Positions 53,101 to 61,700 are shown, counted from the first letter of the stretch. The stretch: DNA of 64,000 nt from Ignelater luminosus (GCA_011009095.1 VTPC01004850.1:17183-81182); one strand, 5' to 3'. Made by a program: numbers and translations. The notes: generated by a model not told the origin, from the sequence alone.

Positions 53101-53423
53101 AGATCGACCAGGGTTAAAAGGAGTAGGCGAAATCAGTCGGCTCAGCCAAGCAGTTATTCGAGCCTTAAGAATAGAACTCGAGAAGAATCATTCACTTCCA
53201 ATTAAGGGAGATGTTACTGTTTGTGATGCCTTGTTGACTAAAATACCTACGTTAAGGTACAACTGTAACGGCGATGTATTGATTAAAAACGTAATTTTTG
53301 TTTTTTCTATCCAATAGGGAAATAAGTATGTTACACATGGATGCATTAGGGAAGTTGAAAAGATCCGCACCTCATCTAGAATTTCCAGCACTTCATAAAG
53401 AACTTTTTAGTGTAGATAGTTGA
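19867..53423 (+). CDS. Hr3: Nuclear hormone receptor HR3 (ROR family), nine-exon gene model
   Basis: The join is 19867-20146, 33334-33561, 46118-46286, 46781-46968, 47121-47417, 52461-52733, 52805-53029, 53103-53256, 53318-53423: 1920 nt, 639 residues plus TGA. Every junction has GT/AG and compatible phases (1,1,2,1,1,1,1,2), and the total divides by three. Residues 1-93 are Gln-rich, about 101-166 form the two C4 zinc fingers, 170-188 the C-terminal extension, up to about 387 the hinge, and about 388-639 the ligand-binding domain with a terminal AF-2 helix. In insects HR3 is an early-late ecdysone-induced nuclear factor that activates ftz-f1, dampens early ecdysone genes, and is antagonised by E75. 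It binds one AGGTCA half-site with an AT-rich 5' extension. The exon set is what I see; transcript isoforms are inferred. Other first exons are likely, as HR3 genes usually have several promoters. Confidence 0.95.
20760..20842. other. 83-nt near-perfect hairpin
   Basis: Two 39-nt arms (20760-20798 and 20804-20842) pair at 33 positions by Watson-Crick plus 2 G-T pairs on the plus strand, around a 5-nt loop GGTGT. It starts ACATTATGTCTTAC and ends GGTAAGATATAATGT. The size is like a microRNA precursor, but the loop is small, so a short foldback transposon relic is an equal alternative. Confidence 0.6.
23141..23218 (-). repeat. tRNA-derived relic (SINE head or tRNA pseudogene)
   Basis: The minus strand shows a B-box GGGTTCGATCC preceded about 45 nt upstream by an A-box-like TAGTTTAATTAG, with AAAGCAATGGTCCGGTAAAA between. 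This layout is that of tRNA-derived SINEs. The T-stem pairing is imperfect, so a functional tRNA is unlikely. Confidence 0.4.
25894..25975. promoter_or_regulatory. Cluster of CRE-like TGACGTCA palindromes
   Basis: An exact CRE, TGACGTCA, is at 25895-25902, followed by GACGTCA at 25907, TGACGTGA at 25955 and GACGTC at 25966. Four such sites in about 80 bp of AT-rich DNA is notable. CREB/ATF or other bZIP binding is inferred. A repeat-derived origin cannot be excluded. Confidence 0.35.
31581..31943 (+). repeat. Dispersed dimeric repeat, copy 1
   Basis: It starts CATCTGGGAATGCAAAGC and ends with a CTCCTTCGGAG hairpin and TTCGTTGA. Inside are two related sub-units about 126 bp apart, each with GGC(A/G)GCCATTTTGA(C/T)CA and GA.GT.ATATCAAAAAA-type sequence, then a CAGACAGACAGAC run. 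A second copy lies at 51202-51568 in the same orientation. It is a noncoding interspersed repeat, possibly a LINE 3' end or a nonautonomous element. Confidence 0.8.
33334..33561 (+). CDS. Hr3: Hr3 exon 2, DNA-binding domain
   Basis: Residues 94-169 contain the complete nuclear receptor DNA-binding domain. Finger 1 uses Cys101, 104, 118 and 121; finger 2 uses Cys137, 143, 153 and 156. The P-box region reads CEGCKG followed by FFRRSQ, the pattern of ROR/HR3/Rev-erb-type receptors that read AGGTCA. The exon follows a pyrimidine-rich tract ending TTTTTCAG and ends GATG before GTAAGT, a near-consensus donor. It is symmetric in phase (1 to 1, 228 nt), so any 5' exon ending in phase 1 can join it. 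It is separated from the neighbouring coding exons by introns of about 13.2 and 12.6 kb. The domain looks intact with all eight zinc ligands. Confidence 0.98.
36230..36700 (-). pseudogene. Heavily degraded mariner transposase
   Basis: On the minus strand about 36590-36690 reads [20 protein letters not shown], resembling the linker/HTH region (EPRxGRPSxS...I.K(I/V).E.VL) of mariner transposases. About 36300-36420 gives the C-terminal pattern [12 protein letters not shown]-stop-SDKC, matching the xFxxGIxKLxxRxxKC ending. The central catalytic part is missing or unreadable, and stops interrupt the frame. No terminal repeats were found. Confidence 0.55.
36803..36937 (-). repeat. tRNA-related repeat (SINE-like), left inverted copy
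   Basis: The minus strand has GTGGGTTCGATTCCCAC, a perfect T-arm stem-loop with B box, followed by TTGAATTCTGATTTTTCTAT and a tail with TTGGTTATTACTTTGATAAT. An inverted second copy is at 39634-39774. An A box is not clear, so it may be 5'-truncated. Confidence 0.6.
36980..37032. other. Hairpin beside the hAT insertion
   Basis: The arms GATTATCAACAAAAACAAAG and GTTTGTTTTTCTTGATAATC pair at 18 of 20 positions around a 13-nt loop. It lies 20 bp outside the left end of the hAT element. It could be a small foldback relic; no function is assigned. Confidence 0.55.
37052..39402 (-). mobile_element. hAT transposon with broken transposase, inserted antisense to Hr3
   Basis: The ends are CAGGCCTGTAGCCAG at 37052 and the complement of CAAGCACATAGCCAG at the right (11 of 15 match). 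They are flanked by an 8-bp target duplication GTTAAGGT/CTTACGGT (6 of 8). The minus strand encodes a hAT transposase in pieces: zf-TTF-like WKKAREAF...QYHR (about 38870-38930), a DUF4371-like catalytic core with [15 protein letters not shown] and [16 protein letters not shown] (38314-38727), an insertion region (37599-38250), and the C-terminal dimerisation domain [20 protein letters not shown] (37155-37571). Several frameshifts and stops separate the pieces, so it is inactive. The length, 2351 bp, suits a full element of the ZMYM6/52-kDa-repressor-like hAT group. Confidence 0.88.
39634..39774 (+). repeat. tRNA-related repeat (SINE-like), right inverted copy
   Basis: This is the inverted counterpart of the copy at 36803-36937. 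It has TTCAGTTTTCGCTTG, a decayed T-arm GTGTGAATTTGATTTTCAC, GAATTCTGATCTTTCTAT and TTGGTTATTACTTTGATAAT. The T-arm is more mutated here than in the left copy. Confidence 0.6.
42740..43098. mobile_element. Tc1/mariner-type MITE with 110-bp inverted repeats
   Basis: Both ends are next to TA. The inverted arms are about 110 bp: CACATTTCGATGCTCACTAT, ATCTCGGAAATTGTAAGAGA and TTGGCTATTTTGGAGATCAG recur in reverse complement, with few mismatches. The right terminus reads CAGTGTGTCCACATTTCG from outside, a common Tc1/mariner style. It is 359 bp without coding capacity. Confidence 0.85.
43543..44397. mobile_element. Foldback Tc1/mariner-type element with inverted repeats of about 270 bp
   Basis: TA flanks both ends. 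The termini are CAGTGTTCGTCAAAAATTCT at the left and, read inward at the right, CAGTGTTGGCCAAAGAGTCT. The arms share TTTTTATTGAATGACTTATG, GTCAGGTTTTGCTTG and AAAATGTC, and extend to about 43810 and 44120. The total is 855 bp with no transposase recognised. Minus-strand frames at 43911-44284 lie in the arm and the centre and are not credible genes. Confidence 0.85.
44500..44830. other. GC-richer segment, possible repeat, unassigned
   Basis: The segment has direct CTTGAAGCCGCCTTG/AGAACCGCCTTG-like repeats, then GTGTAGGGGTTAACGACTA and its partial inverse around GCAGTTAACC. The composition stands out from the intron. It may be a transposon or SINE remnant; I cannot name the family. Confidence 0.3.
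46118..46286 (+). CDS. Hr3: Hr3 exon 3, DNA-binding C-terminal extension and start of hinge
   Basis: Joined to exon 2 it reads [18 protein letters not shown], the C-terminal extension that in ROR/HR3 receptors contacts the AT-rich bases 5' of the half-site. It continues with [20 protein letters not shown] and a Ser-rich stretch [12 protein letters not shown]. The acceptor is a T-rich tract ending TTTACAG. The donor is GGAGG followed by GTAAAT, leaving phase 2. Arthropod HR3 proteins carry nearly the same segment, so this assignment is secure. It lies between the 12.6-kb intron 2 and the 494-bp intron 3. Confidence 0.96.
46781..46968 (+). CDS. Hr3: Hr3 exon 4, hinge
   Basis: It follows AATTTTTTAG and completes the split Gly codon, then encodes [20 protein letters not shown] and, further on, [18 protein letters not shown]. 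It ends ACAG before GTATTT in phase 1. The Tyr/Thr/Ser-rich composition with YVDSTT is typical of the HR3 hinge as I recall it. The hinge is the flexible link between the DNA-binding and ligand-binding domains and carries regulatory sites in ROR-type receptors. Only 152 bp separate it from exon 5. Confidence 0.9.
47121..47417 (+). CDS. Hr3: Hr3 exon 5, hinge, probably a skippable exon
   Basis: The acceptor is GGTGTAG (a weak pyrimidine tract) and the donor is CCTA before GTAAGT. The exon has a Gly run (GGGGGK), a basic/Ser segment ([14 protein letters not shown]), a SUMO-like VKQEG, the sequence [11 protein letters not shown], and a Gln/Asn-rich end before DDCESVSLP. It is exactly 297 nt and starts and ends in phase 1, so skipping it keeps the frame and changes N-PSQISEL to [14 protein letters not shown] also occurs in exon 4. 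The open frame runs about 24 codons upstream, but the phase match points to the acceptor at 47120. The coding call is fairly secure; constitutive versus alternative use is unknown. Confidence 0.82.
48376..48729. mobile_element. pogo/Tigger-like MITE
   Basis: The left terminus is CAGTGAAACCTGTCAAGTTG and the right terminus read inward is CAGTTAAACCTATCTAACTC, the typical CAGTxAAACCT start of pogo/Tigger elements. TA precedes the left end; the right TA is mutated (CA). Inside, TTGAACAC recurs. Length is 354 bp and noncoding. Confidence 0.7.
48973..49045 (+). repeat. 73-bp direct repeat, copy 1
   Basis: It runs from GACTGTTTTTAATATGTTTG to CTTTAACATTAATAAAA and recurs at 51129-51201 with two substitutions. 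The pair brackets the nested hAT/mariner block. Confidence 0.9.
49309..50789 (+). mobile_element. mariner-like element of DD41D (rosa-like) type, inactive
   Basis: TA lies at both sides. The terminal inverted repeats of over 100 bp start CAGGGTGTTGACTAAACATG and, inward from the right, CAGGGTATTTACTAAACATG. They share AAAAATTCAG(A/G)GGGTTATT and ATTTTAAGATT. The length, 1481 bp, is close to a complete mariner. The transposase inside is on the plus strand and broken (separate entry). The element sits in a small hAT-like element within Hr3 intron 5. Confidence 0.88.
49701..50606 (+). pseudogene. mariner transposase pseudogene (DD41D)
   Basis: N-terminal [23 protein letters not shown], then [17 protein letters not shown] and a TGA where Trp is expected ([13 protein letters not shown] follows). 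A deletion near 50020-50040 removes the segment that should hold the first catalytic Asp. The frame resumes as FHNNHV[15 protein letters not shown] and [20 protein letters not shown]. The C-terminal part is an intact frame (50253-50606) with second Asp in [18 protein letters not shown] and third in [15 protein letters not shown]. 41 residues lie between the two Asp, the DD41D spacing of rosa-like mariners. At least three stops plus the deletion make it nonfunctional. Confidence 0.87.
51129..51201 (+). repeat. 73-bp direct repeat, copy 2
   Basis: It matches 48973-49045 at 71 of 73 positions. It abuts the start of the dispersed repeat at 51202 with no spacer. Confidence 0.9.
51202..51568 (+). 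repeat. Dispersed dimeric repeat, copy 2
   Basis: This is the same element as 31581-31943: start CATCTGGGAATGCAAAGC, two GGC..CCATTTTGACCATG sub-units, ACAGGCAGACAGA, and the closing CTCCTTCGGAG hairpin. The two copies are similar end to end, so these are probably the true element ends. Confidence 0.8.
52461..52733 (+). CDS. Hr3: Hr3 exon 6, ligand-binding domain helices 1-5
   Basis: It starts after TTACATTTAG; an in-frame TAA at 52439 excludes a longer upstream exon in this frame. It encodes [20 protein letters not shown], then [20 protein letters not shown] and [20 protein letters not shown], the conserved helix 3-5 signature of the nuclear receptor ligand-binding domain that forms part of the coactivator groove. 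It ends GCAG before GTAATA in phase 1. A 5.0-kb intron filled with transposons precedes it and a 71-bp intron follows. Insect HR3 is generally treated as an orphan receptor, and the sequence does not reveal a ligand. Confidence 0.97.
52805..53029 (+). CDS. Hr3: Hr3 exon 7, ligand-binding domain middle
   Basis: The acceptor TTTAAACAG and donor CCGG before GTTAGT define the exon, symmetric in phase 1. It encodes [20 protein letters not shown], then [20 protein letters not shown] and the helix 8-9 segment [20 protein letters not shown]. This matches arthropod HR3 and the corresponding ROR segment closely. The next intron is only 73 bp. No frame damage is visible. Confidence 0.97.
53103..53256 (+). 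CDS. Hr3: Hr3 exon 8, ligand-binding domain helices 9-11
   Basis: The split Asp codon (G plus AT) gives [21 protein letters not shown], then [13 protein letters not shown] and [16 protein letters not shown]. These segments are strongly conserved in HR3/ROR proteins and contribute to the dimer surface in nuclear receptors generally. The acceptor is TTTTCATTGTAG; the donor is TTAAG before GTACAA, phase 2. Introns of 73 bp and 61 bp flank it, so the four ligand-binding exons lie within about 1 kb. Confidence 0.97.
53318..53423 (+). CDS. Hr3: Hr3 exon 9, last coding segment with AF-2 helix
   Basis: It starts after CCAATAG and completes Arg of [15 protein letters not shown]. It ends [12 protein letters not shown] and TGA at 53421-53423. 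LHKELF is the helix-12 activation function of HR3, which closes the coactivator groove. The 3'UTR begins directly after the stop. A strong donor sequence (ACACG before GTAAGT) at 53476 lies 52 nt past the stop, so this exon may not be the terminal exon of every transcript. Confidence 0.96.
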
Positions 53424-53475
53424 GAAATTTCATCATCATCTCCCGAAATGTAGAGAGCAGCCTTGTGCAGACACG

Positions 53476-53481
53476 GTAAGT
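53476..53481 (+). other. Hr3: Candidate 3'UTR splice donor
   Basis: GACACG followed by GTAAGT is a near-consensus donor, 52 nt after the Hr3 stop codon. If used, the exon junction falls at the 50-55 nt limit commonly quoted for nonsense-mediated decay. The acceptor is not settled; TTGTTTCAG near 56885 is one candidate. Confidence 0.35.
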
Positions 53482-54439
53482 TGAGTTTTGGAAATTTAAC
53501 CTATTTTATTAATTAGAACCATTCTAGATAGGTTATACTATAGCACAACTTGGATTCCTATTCAAGTTTGATCACAGAATTAAACTGTCCCTTTGTCAGA
53601 ACTTAGTTGGTGGGGTCTATCACTATATTGTAGTACTCACTAAGAATTAGAATTAAAAAGATGTAGGAGATAAATATTGATTTTTTTATTTTAAAAAGGA
53701 CTTCCAATACTAGTAGTGGAACATTATCACTTATATTATAATGAGAATTTTGACAAGATATCCATACCTAATACAACTTCTAAAGACAGAAAGTGGTATT
53801 TAAGTATTTAAAAATGTAAACTTTCTGATACTTACAGTTAGACCATAGAGAGTCAAACATAGGAAAAATGGGCAAAATACCTATTTTTTAGATTTAATGT
53901 CTAGCGTAGAACTTTTCTTTAGGCTTTTAACACCTTAAGGATGAGTACTAGGATGAATCAGCAAGGATAGGCCAAATCCTGCTAGATCTACCCATTCTCA
54001 CTTACTGGTAAAGAGAACATGTTTATATTTTTTGTCTTTACAAAGAACTTTTTGGTAATCAACAGTCTAATGATAAAAAAGAAAACAATCTGAGACATTA
54101 AATGTTGGGTTGGGAAAAACAAAAGTTCTTAAAAAACAGTTTGCTGGAAAGACAAGATTCACAGATATCATGATAATTAAAGGCACTAGTTTTCATGGAT
54201 TTAATCTAGTAATGTTATGGAGTTCCCAATATGATCCTGAAATAAGCAAAGCAAAGTCCCTCACTAAGAATGTACAAGATGCTGTTAACAGCGTGTATTA
54301 TATCCATATAATGAAGCAAGAAACGAGTGTTTTGGCATTCTCAAAACACAATTGCTGCAGACCTGACAGAGTGAAATAGAGTAAATGATTTATGTACAAA
54401 GTTAACTTCGCGAATATGCCCGTCTTTTCGAATCAATTG
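53482..54439 (+). other. Hr3 3' flank, 3'UTR or intron
   Basis: The only long frame (54110-54379, 89 codons) starts with a non-ATG codon and resembles nothing I know. No RNA gene or transposon end is seen. Confidence 0.4.
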
Positions 54440-56160
54440 GGCATTTTGAGTCGACGATTGCACTATTGAAGGCAGGTTTTTAGGAGCAACTGAACTTTTT
54501 GGGCCCGTTTTATTGTTGATTGATTCTAGTAACTTCGAAACAAATACATTCGCGATTGAAAAACTTTCACGATATTGGTTTCTAAATTAATCTTTGGGTT
54601 TTTTGGGAGTTATCTTGGTTCTTCCAAAAATGCCACCATACTGTGTTGATTTGTGTCGAATTTATCTCAGTTGGGTCAAGTGTGTTCGACTTAAACATTT
54701 AGAGCTGTAATACTGTGGATAGATGCTATTCAAGTTAGGCTTTTTGGAGCAATTGAACTTTTTGGGCAAATCTGCCTTCTTTGGCTTATTTTATTGTTGA
54801 TTGATTTTAGTAACTTTGAAGCAAATACAAACTGCGCGATTGAAAAACTTGCACGAGATTGGTTTCTAAATTAATCTTTGGGTTTCTCGGGATTTTTGGG
54901 GTGGATAGATCGACTGAGTTATCTTGGTTCTTCCAAAAATGCCACCAGACTGTGTTGATTTGTGTCGAGTTTATCTCAGTTGGGTTGAGTGTGCTGGATT
55001 TTATACATTTAGAGCTATAATACTGTTGCTAGATGCTATTCAAGTTAGGCTTTTTGGAGCAATTGAACTTTTTGGGCAAACCAGCCTTCTTTGGCTCGTT
55101 TTATTGTTGATTGATTCTAGTAACTTCAAAACAAAATGTTTGGGTTTTTTGGGATTTTTGGGGCGGATAGATCGACTGAGTTATCTTGATTCTTCCAAAA
55201 ATGCCAACAGACTGTATTGAATTCTGTCGAATTTATCTCAATTGGGTCGAGTGTGATGTGTACTGTGGCTAGATGCTATTCTAGTTAGGCTTTTTGAAGC
55301 ACTTGAGTTTTTTAGGTGAACCAGATTTCGCTGGTCAGTTTTGACATCGATTCTAATAACATTGAAATAACTTGGAAATAACAACTATGATAAACAAATC
55401 TGCGATTAAAAAACAGCATGAGGTTGGTTTCTAAATTTTTATTTTTTTTAGCTTATATCTGTTTTTTTGGGGCGGATGGGCAGACTGAGCTATTTGGGGT
55501 TTTCCAAAAATGCTACCATGCTGTGTTGAATTGTGTCGAATTTATCTTAGTTAAATCGAACTTACCGGACTTATCCATCTAGAGCTGTAACGCCGCGGCT
55601 AGAGGTTATTCAGATTAGGCTTTTTGGAGCAATAGAACTTTTTGGGCGAACCAGGTTTGTCTGGTCAGTTTTGGCAGTGATTGTAAAAATTTGGAAATAA
55701 CAGCAGTGACATATAAGTTTCGTGATTAAAAAACCTGCATGGGATTGGTTTCTAAATTAGTCTTTTTCTTTTTTCCAAGCCCATATGGATTTTTGGACTG
55801 AGCTTTTGGGTTCTTCCAAAATTACTATCAGACTGTGTTGAAATGTATCAAGTTTATCTCATTTGGGTCGAGCTTGCCAGACTTGTCCATCTAGAACTGT
55901 AACACTATAGTTAGAAGTTATTCAGGTTAGGCTTTTTTGGGCAGACTAGGTTTCTTAAGCCAGTCTTGTTACTGAGTGATTTAAATAACTGAAACAAATA
56001 CAATTTTTATGAGTAAGAAACCTACATGGGATTAGTTTTTAAATTAGTCTTTGGGTTTTTGGAGCAGATGGGCTGACTTTCAGAAGTGCTGCCAGATTGT
56101 GGTGAATTGTGTCTCAGTTGGGTTGAGCTTACTGGACTTATCCATCTAGAGTGGCAACAC
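54440..56160 (+). repeat. Tandem array of about six 310-bp units 3' of Hr3
   Basis: A unit landmark TTAGGCTTTTTGGAGCAATT recurs at about 54485, 54748, 55058, 55298, 55628 and 55938. The spacing is 263, 310, 240, 330 and 310 bp, so some units carry internal deletions. Other shared blocks are GATTGGTTTCTAAATTA, TCTTCCAAAAATGCCACCA, TGTGTCGAATTTATCTCAGT and TTATTGTTGATTGATT. Units 2 and 3 are the most alike; the outer ones are more diverged. It lies between the last Hr3 coding exon and the probable 3'UTR. The open frame at 54924-55220 is repeat sequence. Confidence 0.85.
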
Positions 56161-56699
56161 TATGTGGACGCTGGGTGTTGATTTTTGCTGAAAACTCTTA
56201 TCAGTGTATTACAGACTAACACTCCAGGATATGGAATTGCACCATTAAATATAGTTGTTACAAACAACATACCATGATACAGGTAAGAGGTATTCTGTGG
56301 AAAAAACACGGTCATCTAAAGCGAATAAATTAGAAACCAGCTTTTTAAGATATCTGAAATGGAAACACCTGACAATCGGTAAATCTTCTACAGACTTTGT
56401 ACGATCAAGCTTGTCCAATATTAAGAAAAATTCGACTTCCTTTGCTTCACTCATTTGTTTTGTCTTGGGTATACTCAAAGTATGCTTGAGGAACATTGAA
56501 GAAAATTTTATTATATGTTGAAAACAAAGAGTGAGATTGTTACCATGAATCTTTTGTGATAAATCATAAAATATAAGCTACTGACTGAGCCAGATGTGAA
56601 TCATCTTTTGGTAATTAAAGTCTGATTTTTACACATTTTGGACTGTACTGTAATTATTGCTTTTCAGTAAAGTATACTTTATAAACCATTAGATAACCT

Positions 56700-58730
56700 A
56701 CTGGTTTTTTCAAGTAGTCAATTAATTATACTTGCGATTTGCATTTACTTGTCCTGAATAATGTTAATTTTGTGTGCAGGTAAGGTAGGATATAAAAATA
56801 AACGAAGTTTGTTCACTTTTTTAAATAATTATTATGAAGAAGCAACGAAATAAAACATAATTACTAATTAATTGATTTGTTTCAGATTCCTTCATACTGA
56901 ATGTATCGGCCTTAATTATATAAATAATATAAACTACGTTAATATGAAATAAATTTTATTGTTGTGACATAGCAATTAACTTAAGAATTGCAGATCTCTA
57001 ATTTAGTATCGTTTAAGAAACTGCAGAGGCTCTAGAACCAGGCCCTGATTTCAAAGTACAACTATTTGTTTGTTGTTTGTTATGCCTATTCAGTGTGTTG
57101 TTGTTGTGGTTCTCTGAGTTTTGAATCCTTGGTGCTGATTTTGTGTTAATGAATTTGAAATTCTGCAGTTTTTTTAAATGAGGTGTTTACCTATCGTAAT
57201 CTGCCACTTAACATTAAAAAAAGCTATACACATAAGAGTTAAATCTATACACTATAAATATTATATATAGAACACTGTCATAAAAATTAGCGTAATCGAG
57301 CAATTAGGATTTATAATAATAAAATAGCTTTAGACTGTGTCTATATACGTAAGTATACCGAACTATATAACGTCATTTTAGTTTTAGACTCTCCCTAGCT
57401 AACATATACAATATAGAAGACTGTAATGCTTAAATAAGAAAAAAATACAGAAATTACGCTATTTTTTATAACAGTGCCTTTAGTTAAGTTTTACTTGGTG
57501 ACACATGGTTTTATAAATAAAATATATATAAAGAGATGTATATGTATAAAGTATATGAAAAATAGATCATAGAGTATTTATGAAATAGAAATATATATGA
57601 TATACGTTTATTATGTTCTGTTTTATTTTGAACTCAACTTCATCAACTCGACTATAATATTAAATTCTGCTATAGAATAATGTTTTTGGTTTAAAATAAA
57701 ACAAAATTCGTGATAAGGCAAATTTTCATTTTGAATGCAAAATATTTCTGTAGAGTTATGCTATGATTATATTAACAATTCTGTCAAATATTTCTAGTAA
57801 GTACCTGAAAAAAATATATCTCACATATTGTAGTATTTATAATTATTGCATTTAGTAGTATGGCGTGCATTATTAAAAGTTGAACAAAGAACAGTTTTCA
57901 CAGAACATGTTGTATCAATGCAAGTCTCAGGAAAAACGGATCTGTAGTAATTTTTTGATTTATAAGGTACAGTTTTGTGCTGTTATTGTGCACAAAAGTT
58001 TTTACATTTAACCTGGTAATGTTTCAATTATAGGTATTCTATGGAACAATTTTTCATATCGTCATTAAAATTACATTATACTAATTTTAATTAAATCATC
58101 ATCTTCATTTTCGTTTATAGACAAATGTCACACACAAAAAAGCCATGAGTGTTCAAAATGCTTAGAAATTATCAGGTGTTGTGTAACTGTAAGCTATGAC
58201 AGAATTGTTGTATAATATTTAAAGAATGCACTCAGAAAATGCCAGGATAAATAGATTTTAGTTAGTTTTTAGTGCTTATGTTATGTTAACCATTGTTAAA
58301 ATTTTGAAAAAATTTTTTAATGTTAGTGTTAAGTGTAACCCAGTGTTATAAAACTATTTATATCTTGTTGTTCTGTGTAAGTACGGCAAGTACCTATGCA
58401 ATCTATTAATTTAACATCACATGTTAATGAGTTTTGTATATTAAATGTTAAATTTCTGTATTATAAAAGTTGGTATTGTACGTAACTATTTTTAAATGTA
58501 ATGCGTTTACTTACTTTAACAATGGTTAACATAGAATATTTTTTTATAGTAAGGCTATGGGTTCATTTGTATTTAACAATCCATGTAAATTCAGAAAATA
58601 GTTTCAAATACATGGCTGTGTTACATACAGACTAACTATTTACGATTTGTAGCCTACCCTACAATGTTAACTTTTTGTTAAATAAAGTTTATTATTAAAC
58701 ACTTTGTAAATGCGTGTATTCGTTTCTACA
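56700..58730 (+). other. Hr3: Probable Hr3 3'UTR and polyadenylation region
   Basis: There is no coding potential, and the sequence is AT-rich with many AATAAA/ATTAAA signals. A clear AATAAA with T/GT-rich sequence downstream sits at about 58680, where transcription of the longest mRNA may end. A good acceptor (TTGTTTCAG at about 56885) could pair with the donor at 53476 to remove the tandem array from the mRNA. All of this is inferred from signals. Confidence 0.35.
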
Positions 58731-61700
58731 GTTGCCAATTACTTTTCCTAATTTCAAATAATTTTAAACGACCAATAATAATATCATCCATTGTAATAAA
58801 TAAGAAATTGTAAAATAACCATTAAACTATAAATTTAACGAAAAGTTGACATAAGTCTGTTGGTGAGTTATGACTTGTAAAGTAGCCGTATTTTGTAAAT
58901 TGAGGGTATTGGTAAGAAGGGTAATGGTAATGCTATTGTTAATCATTAACTGATTAAAAATGTTTTAAAAACATATTTCAAGTGTACCTTGGGCCACAAA
59001 ACTGTATATTATATTAATTTATTAGACTTGGATAATTTTTTCATTACTACTGGCAAATTTTTTTAATAGATGTTGCTAACATTTGTTTATATATTTTATT
59101 TCTGTTGGTTAATTTTGACGGTTTGTTATATTTGATGATATAAAAATGAATTCACTCTCACTTTTCTATTTTTATATATCTGTTATATATTTCTCTCATT
59201 TTATTAACTTGTCGTATATCTCTCAAGTTGATGAACAAAATATTTTTTATATAATAAATAAGTTAATTTAAATGTAGACATTAATTTTTAATCAGATTTG
59301 CCTCGTCATATTTTAGTATCTACAAATATAATAAACTGGTCTTTAGAACCAGAAATTATATATTTTTTGTAATTCATTACTTTTATTATATGTTTACTTT
59401 TAATTATTTAGGGTCATTCTAAAACCTCGTTCCACCTTCATTTTCTTGACCATTTATTAATTTAATATGAATACTGAGCTGTATTATTCACCACAAACAA
59501 CTTTTTGTGAAAGCATTTTCAATTCTATTCGTTTATTTATTTTGACAGTGTGATATATGATTAAACAGTGGCATAAAGAGAGGGTGTGATATACTGAAAT
59601 ATTTCAAATAAAATACAATCAATTAATTAACAACATAAATCTTAATTTATAAAAATAATATCTTTATCAGTATTCTGTTCTTTTTATTTGGCAATAAGAT
59701 GAAGAAAGCCTGGTTTACATGGTCATAATCAGCATATAATTAAGTTGACAATTCAGATTTGATTGGATTGTTCTTGATATTTACTATATTTTACTGTAGC
59801 GTTATTCTGGGGAGCATCAATAGGAAGGGAGGAGTTATACATATAAACCAATAAAATACAAGAAAATAACAATAAATTTCCAACTTCAAGATACTTATTT
59901 AAGAAAATATTGGTAAGAGCTCTAAGAAACAAACTACTAGTGAAGTCGACACCTCCACATTGAAAGTAATGTTTAACACGTAATAACACATATATAAGCA
60001 ATATACATATTTAAAAAAATCATTTTTTATTTTGCTGTCATCATTTGCTTCTACTCAGTTAACTCCTCGACAGGGACAGGCTTCACTTATTACTTACTTT
60101 TTGAAATTTTTAATTGATTGTATATAAATACAATAATAAAATTGAAAACAATTTTCATGCAGATTAAGATAAATCTAGAGACAATCACAGAAGGAATCAT
60201 TGTCTATTAAATTAATATGCAAGGTGAGTGAACATGTAGTGTACCTTGTGTAGTAGCAATAATGATAACTATACCTGAAAATGGTGTATAAGTTGTGCGT
60301 GCTTAGTACCTGCAAAATATTTTACTAAGTCTTAGGAAGCACTTCTGAAGACTATCCTTCTAAGAATACTATATGATGTACATACAAGTACTAGATCTTT
60401 TAGAATTCAAATTGTACAACAATGCATGATCTATTAAATTAAATTTTGTGGGCTATAGTCAAAGTCATGATACATTATTTACAAGCATAAGATAAGAACC
60501 TACTGTGATCTTGAATTGTTGCTTCTGTTCGTTTGCTTTCATCAGCAGGCTGTAATGATTCTATGCTTATAGATTCTAATGTCATTAACTGAATGTTTTG
60601 CATTTAATTCTTTTCTTACAACAGCATTTTCATCTTCATGGTCGAAATTTGCTGTATAAATGCAATTATTTCGTCAATTTTTTCTTGGAAAACCACCCCC
60701 TTTAGCTTTTTCATTCTCATAGTAGATACCAATCAATGTTAAAAGAACTAAGATTGCTTTCAAATTATGTTAAAATTTCTTAATAAATCAGAGTAGTAAG
60801 TAAAAGCGACAATGAAATACAAGTTCCTAAAAGTTATTACAGCATCACTAGCAAGCAGAACTAAATGAGAAATGAATACTATGATATTTAAGGTCAGTAT
60901 AAAATGAATTTATATAATATTCTAGTTTGGGCTTAAAATCTAAAGAAAAGAAAATTCTAAAATTATGAACTTTTTGAAATTGTCCTAGAAAAACGATACT
61001 TTGCAGGGCAAGAAAAATGACTTTATTTCAAAGATTTAAAGCTAACAAAAAAAAATTATTATTTGTGAAATCATTGATACTGAAAAATCTTTGGCTTTGT
61101 AATATTTTGCCCATTCTTCTCTACTTAACATCATTCTAAACAACATGGATGGTAAGTAAAATGATTTAGAACTAGAATTTTGTATATTGTTATACCTTTC
61201 CTTCTTTTCTTTAATATACTTTACCATTTGGCCTTATTAATGTAAACAGTAAGTGTTTATGTAATTTCCATTATGAGATTCAGCTGGTAAACAATAATTT
61301 GATAAATTACATTTTGTTCATTTTTCGCTTTGAAAAGAGATATTATCTATAATCAGTTGTTCTTTGTTGGTTAAGCATTCGTGTTAGTTTTGAAAATTAT
61401 ATTTTGATTAAATTACTGATAACCCAGAGAAGATTAGATTTATAATTGTTTTAAAATTAGAAACTACTGAAACATAACCAGCAAGTGCTATAAAAAGACT
61501 ATAAGTATCAACATGTAGTTTTTTTCCAAATTTGTTTGCAGTTGTTCACTGTATTGCAATGCAGATGATATTAGTGTATTGTTTTCTTATGCTGATCACT
61601 GGAGCATTAGGAGAGGTGAGTTAACTAATTGGTTAGACTAAATCTGCCTTGCACGTTTTTTACAAACTTATCTTCAAGTCCTTTCTACTTCTGCTTTGTT

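Noticed and set aside
54110-54379. 89-codon frame after Hr3
   Set aside because: Starts with a non-ATG codon, matches no known family, and shows no splice link to Hr3.
54924-55220. 98-codon frame
   Set aside because: Lies across the 310-bp tandem units; other units do not keep the frame.
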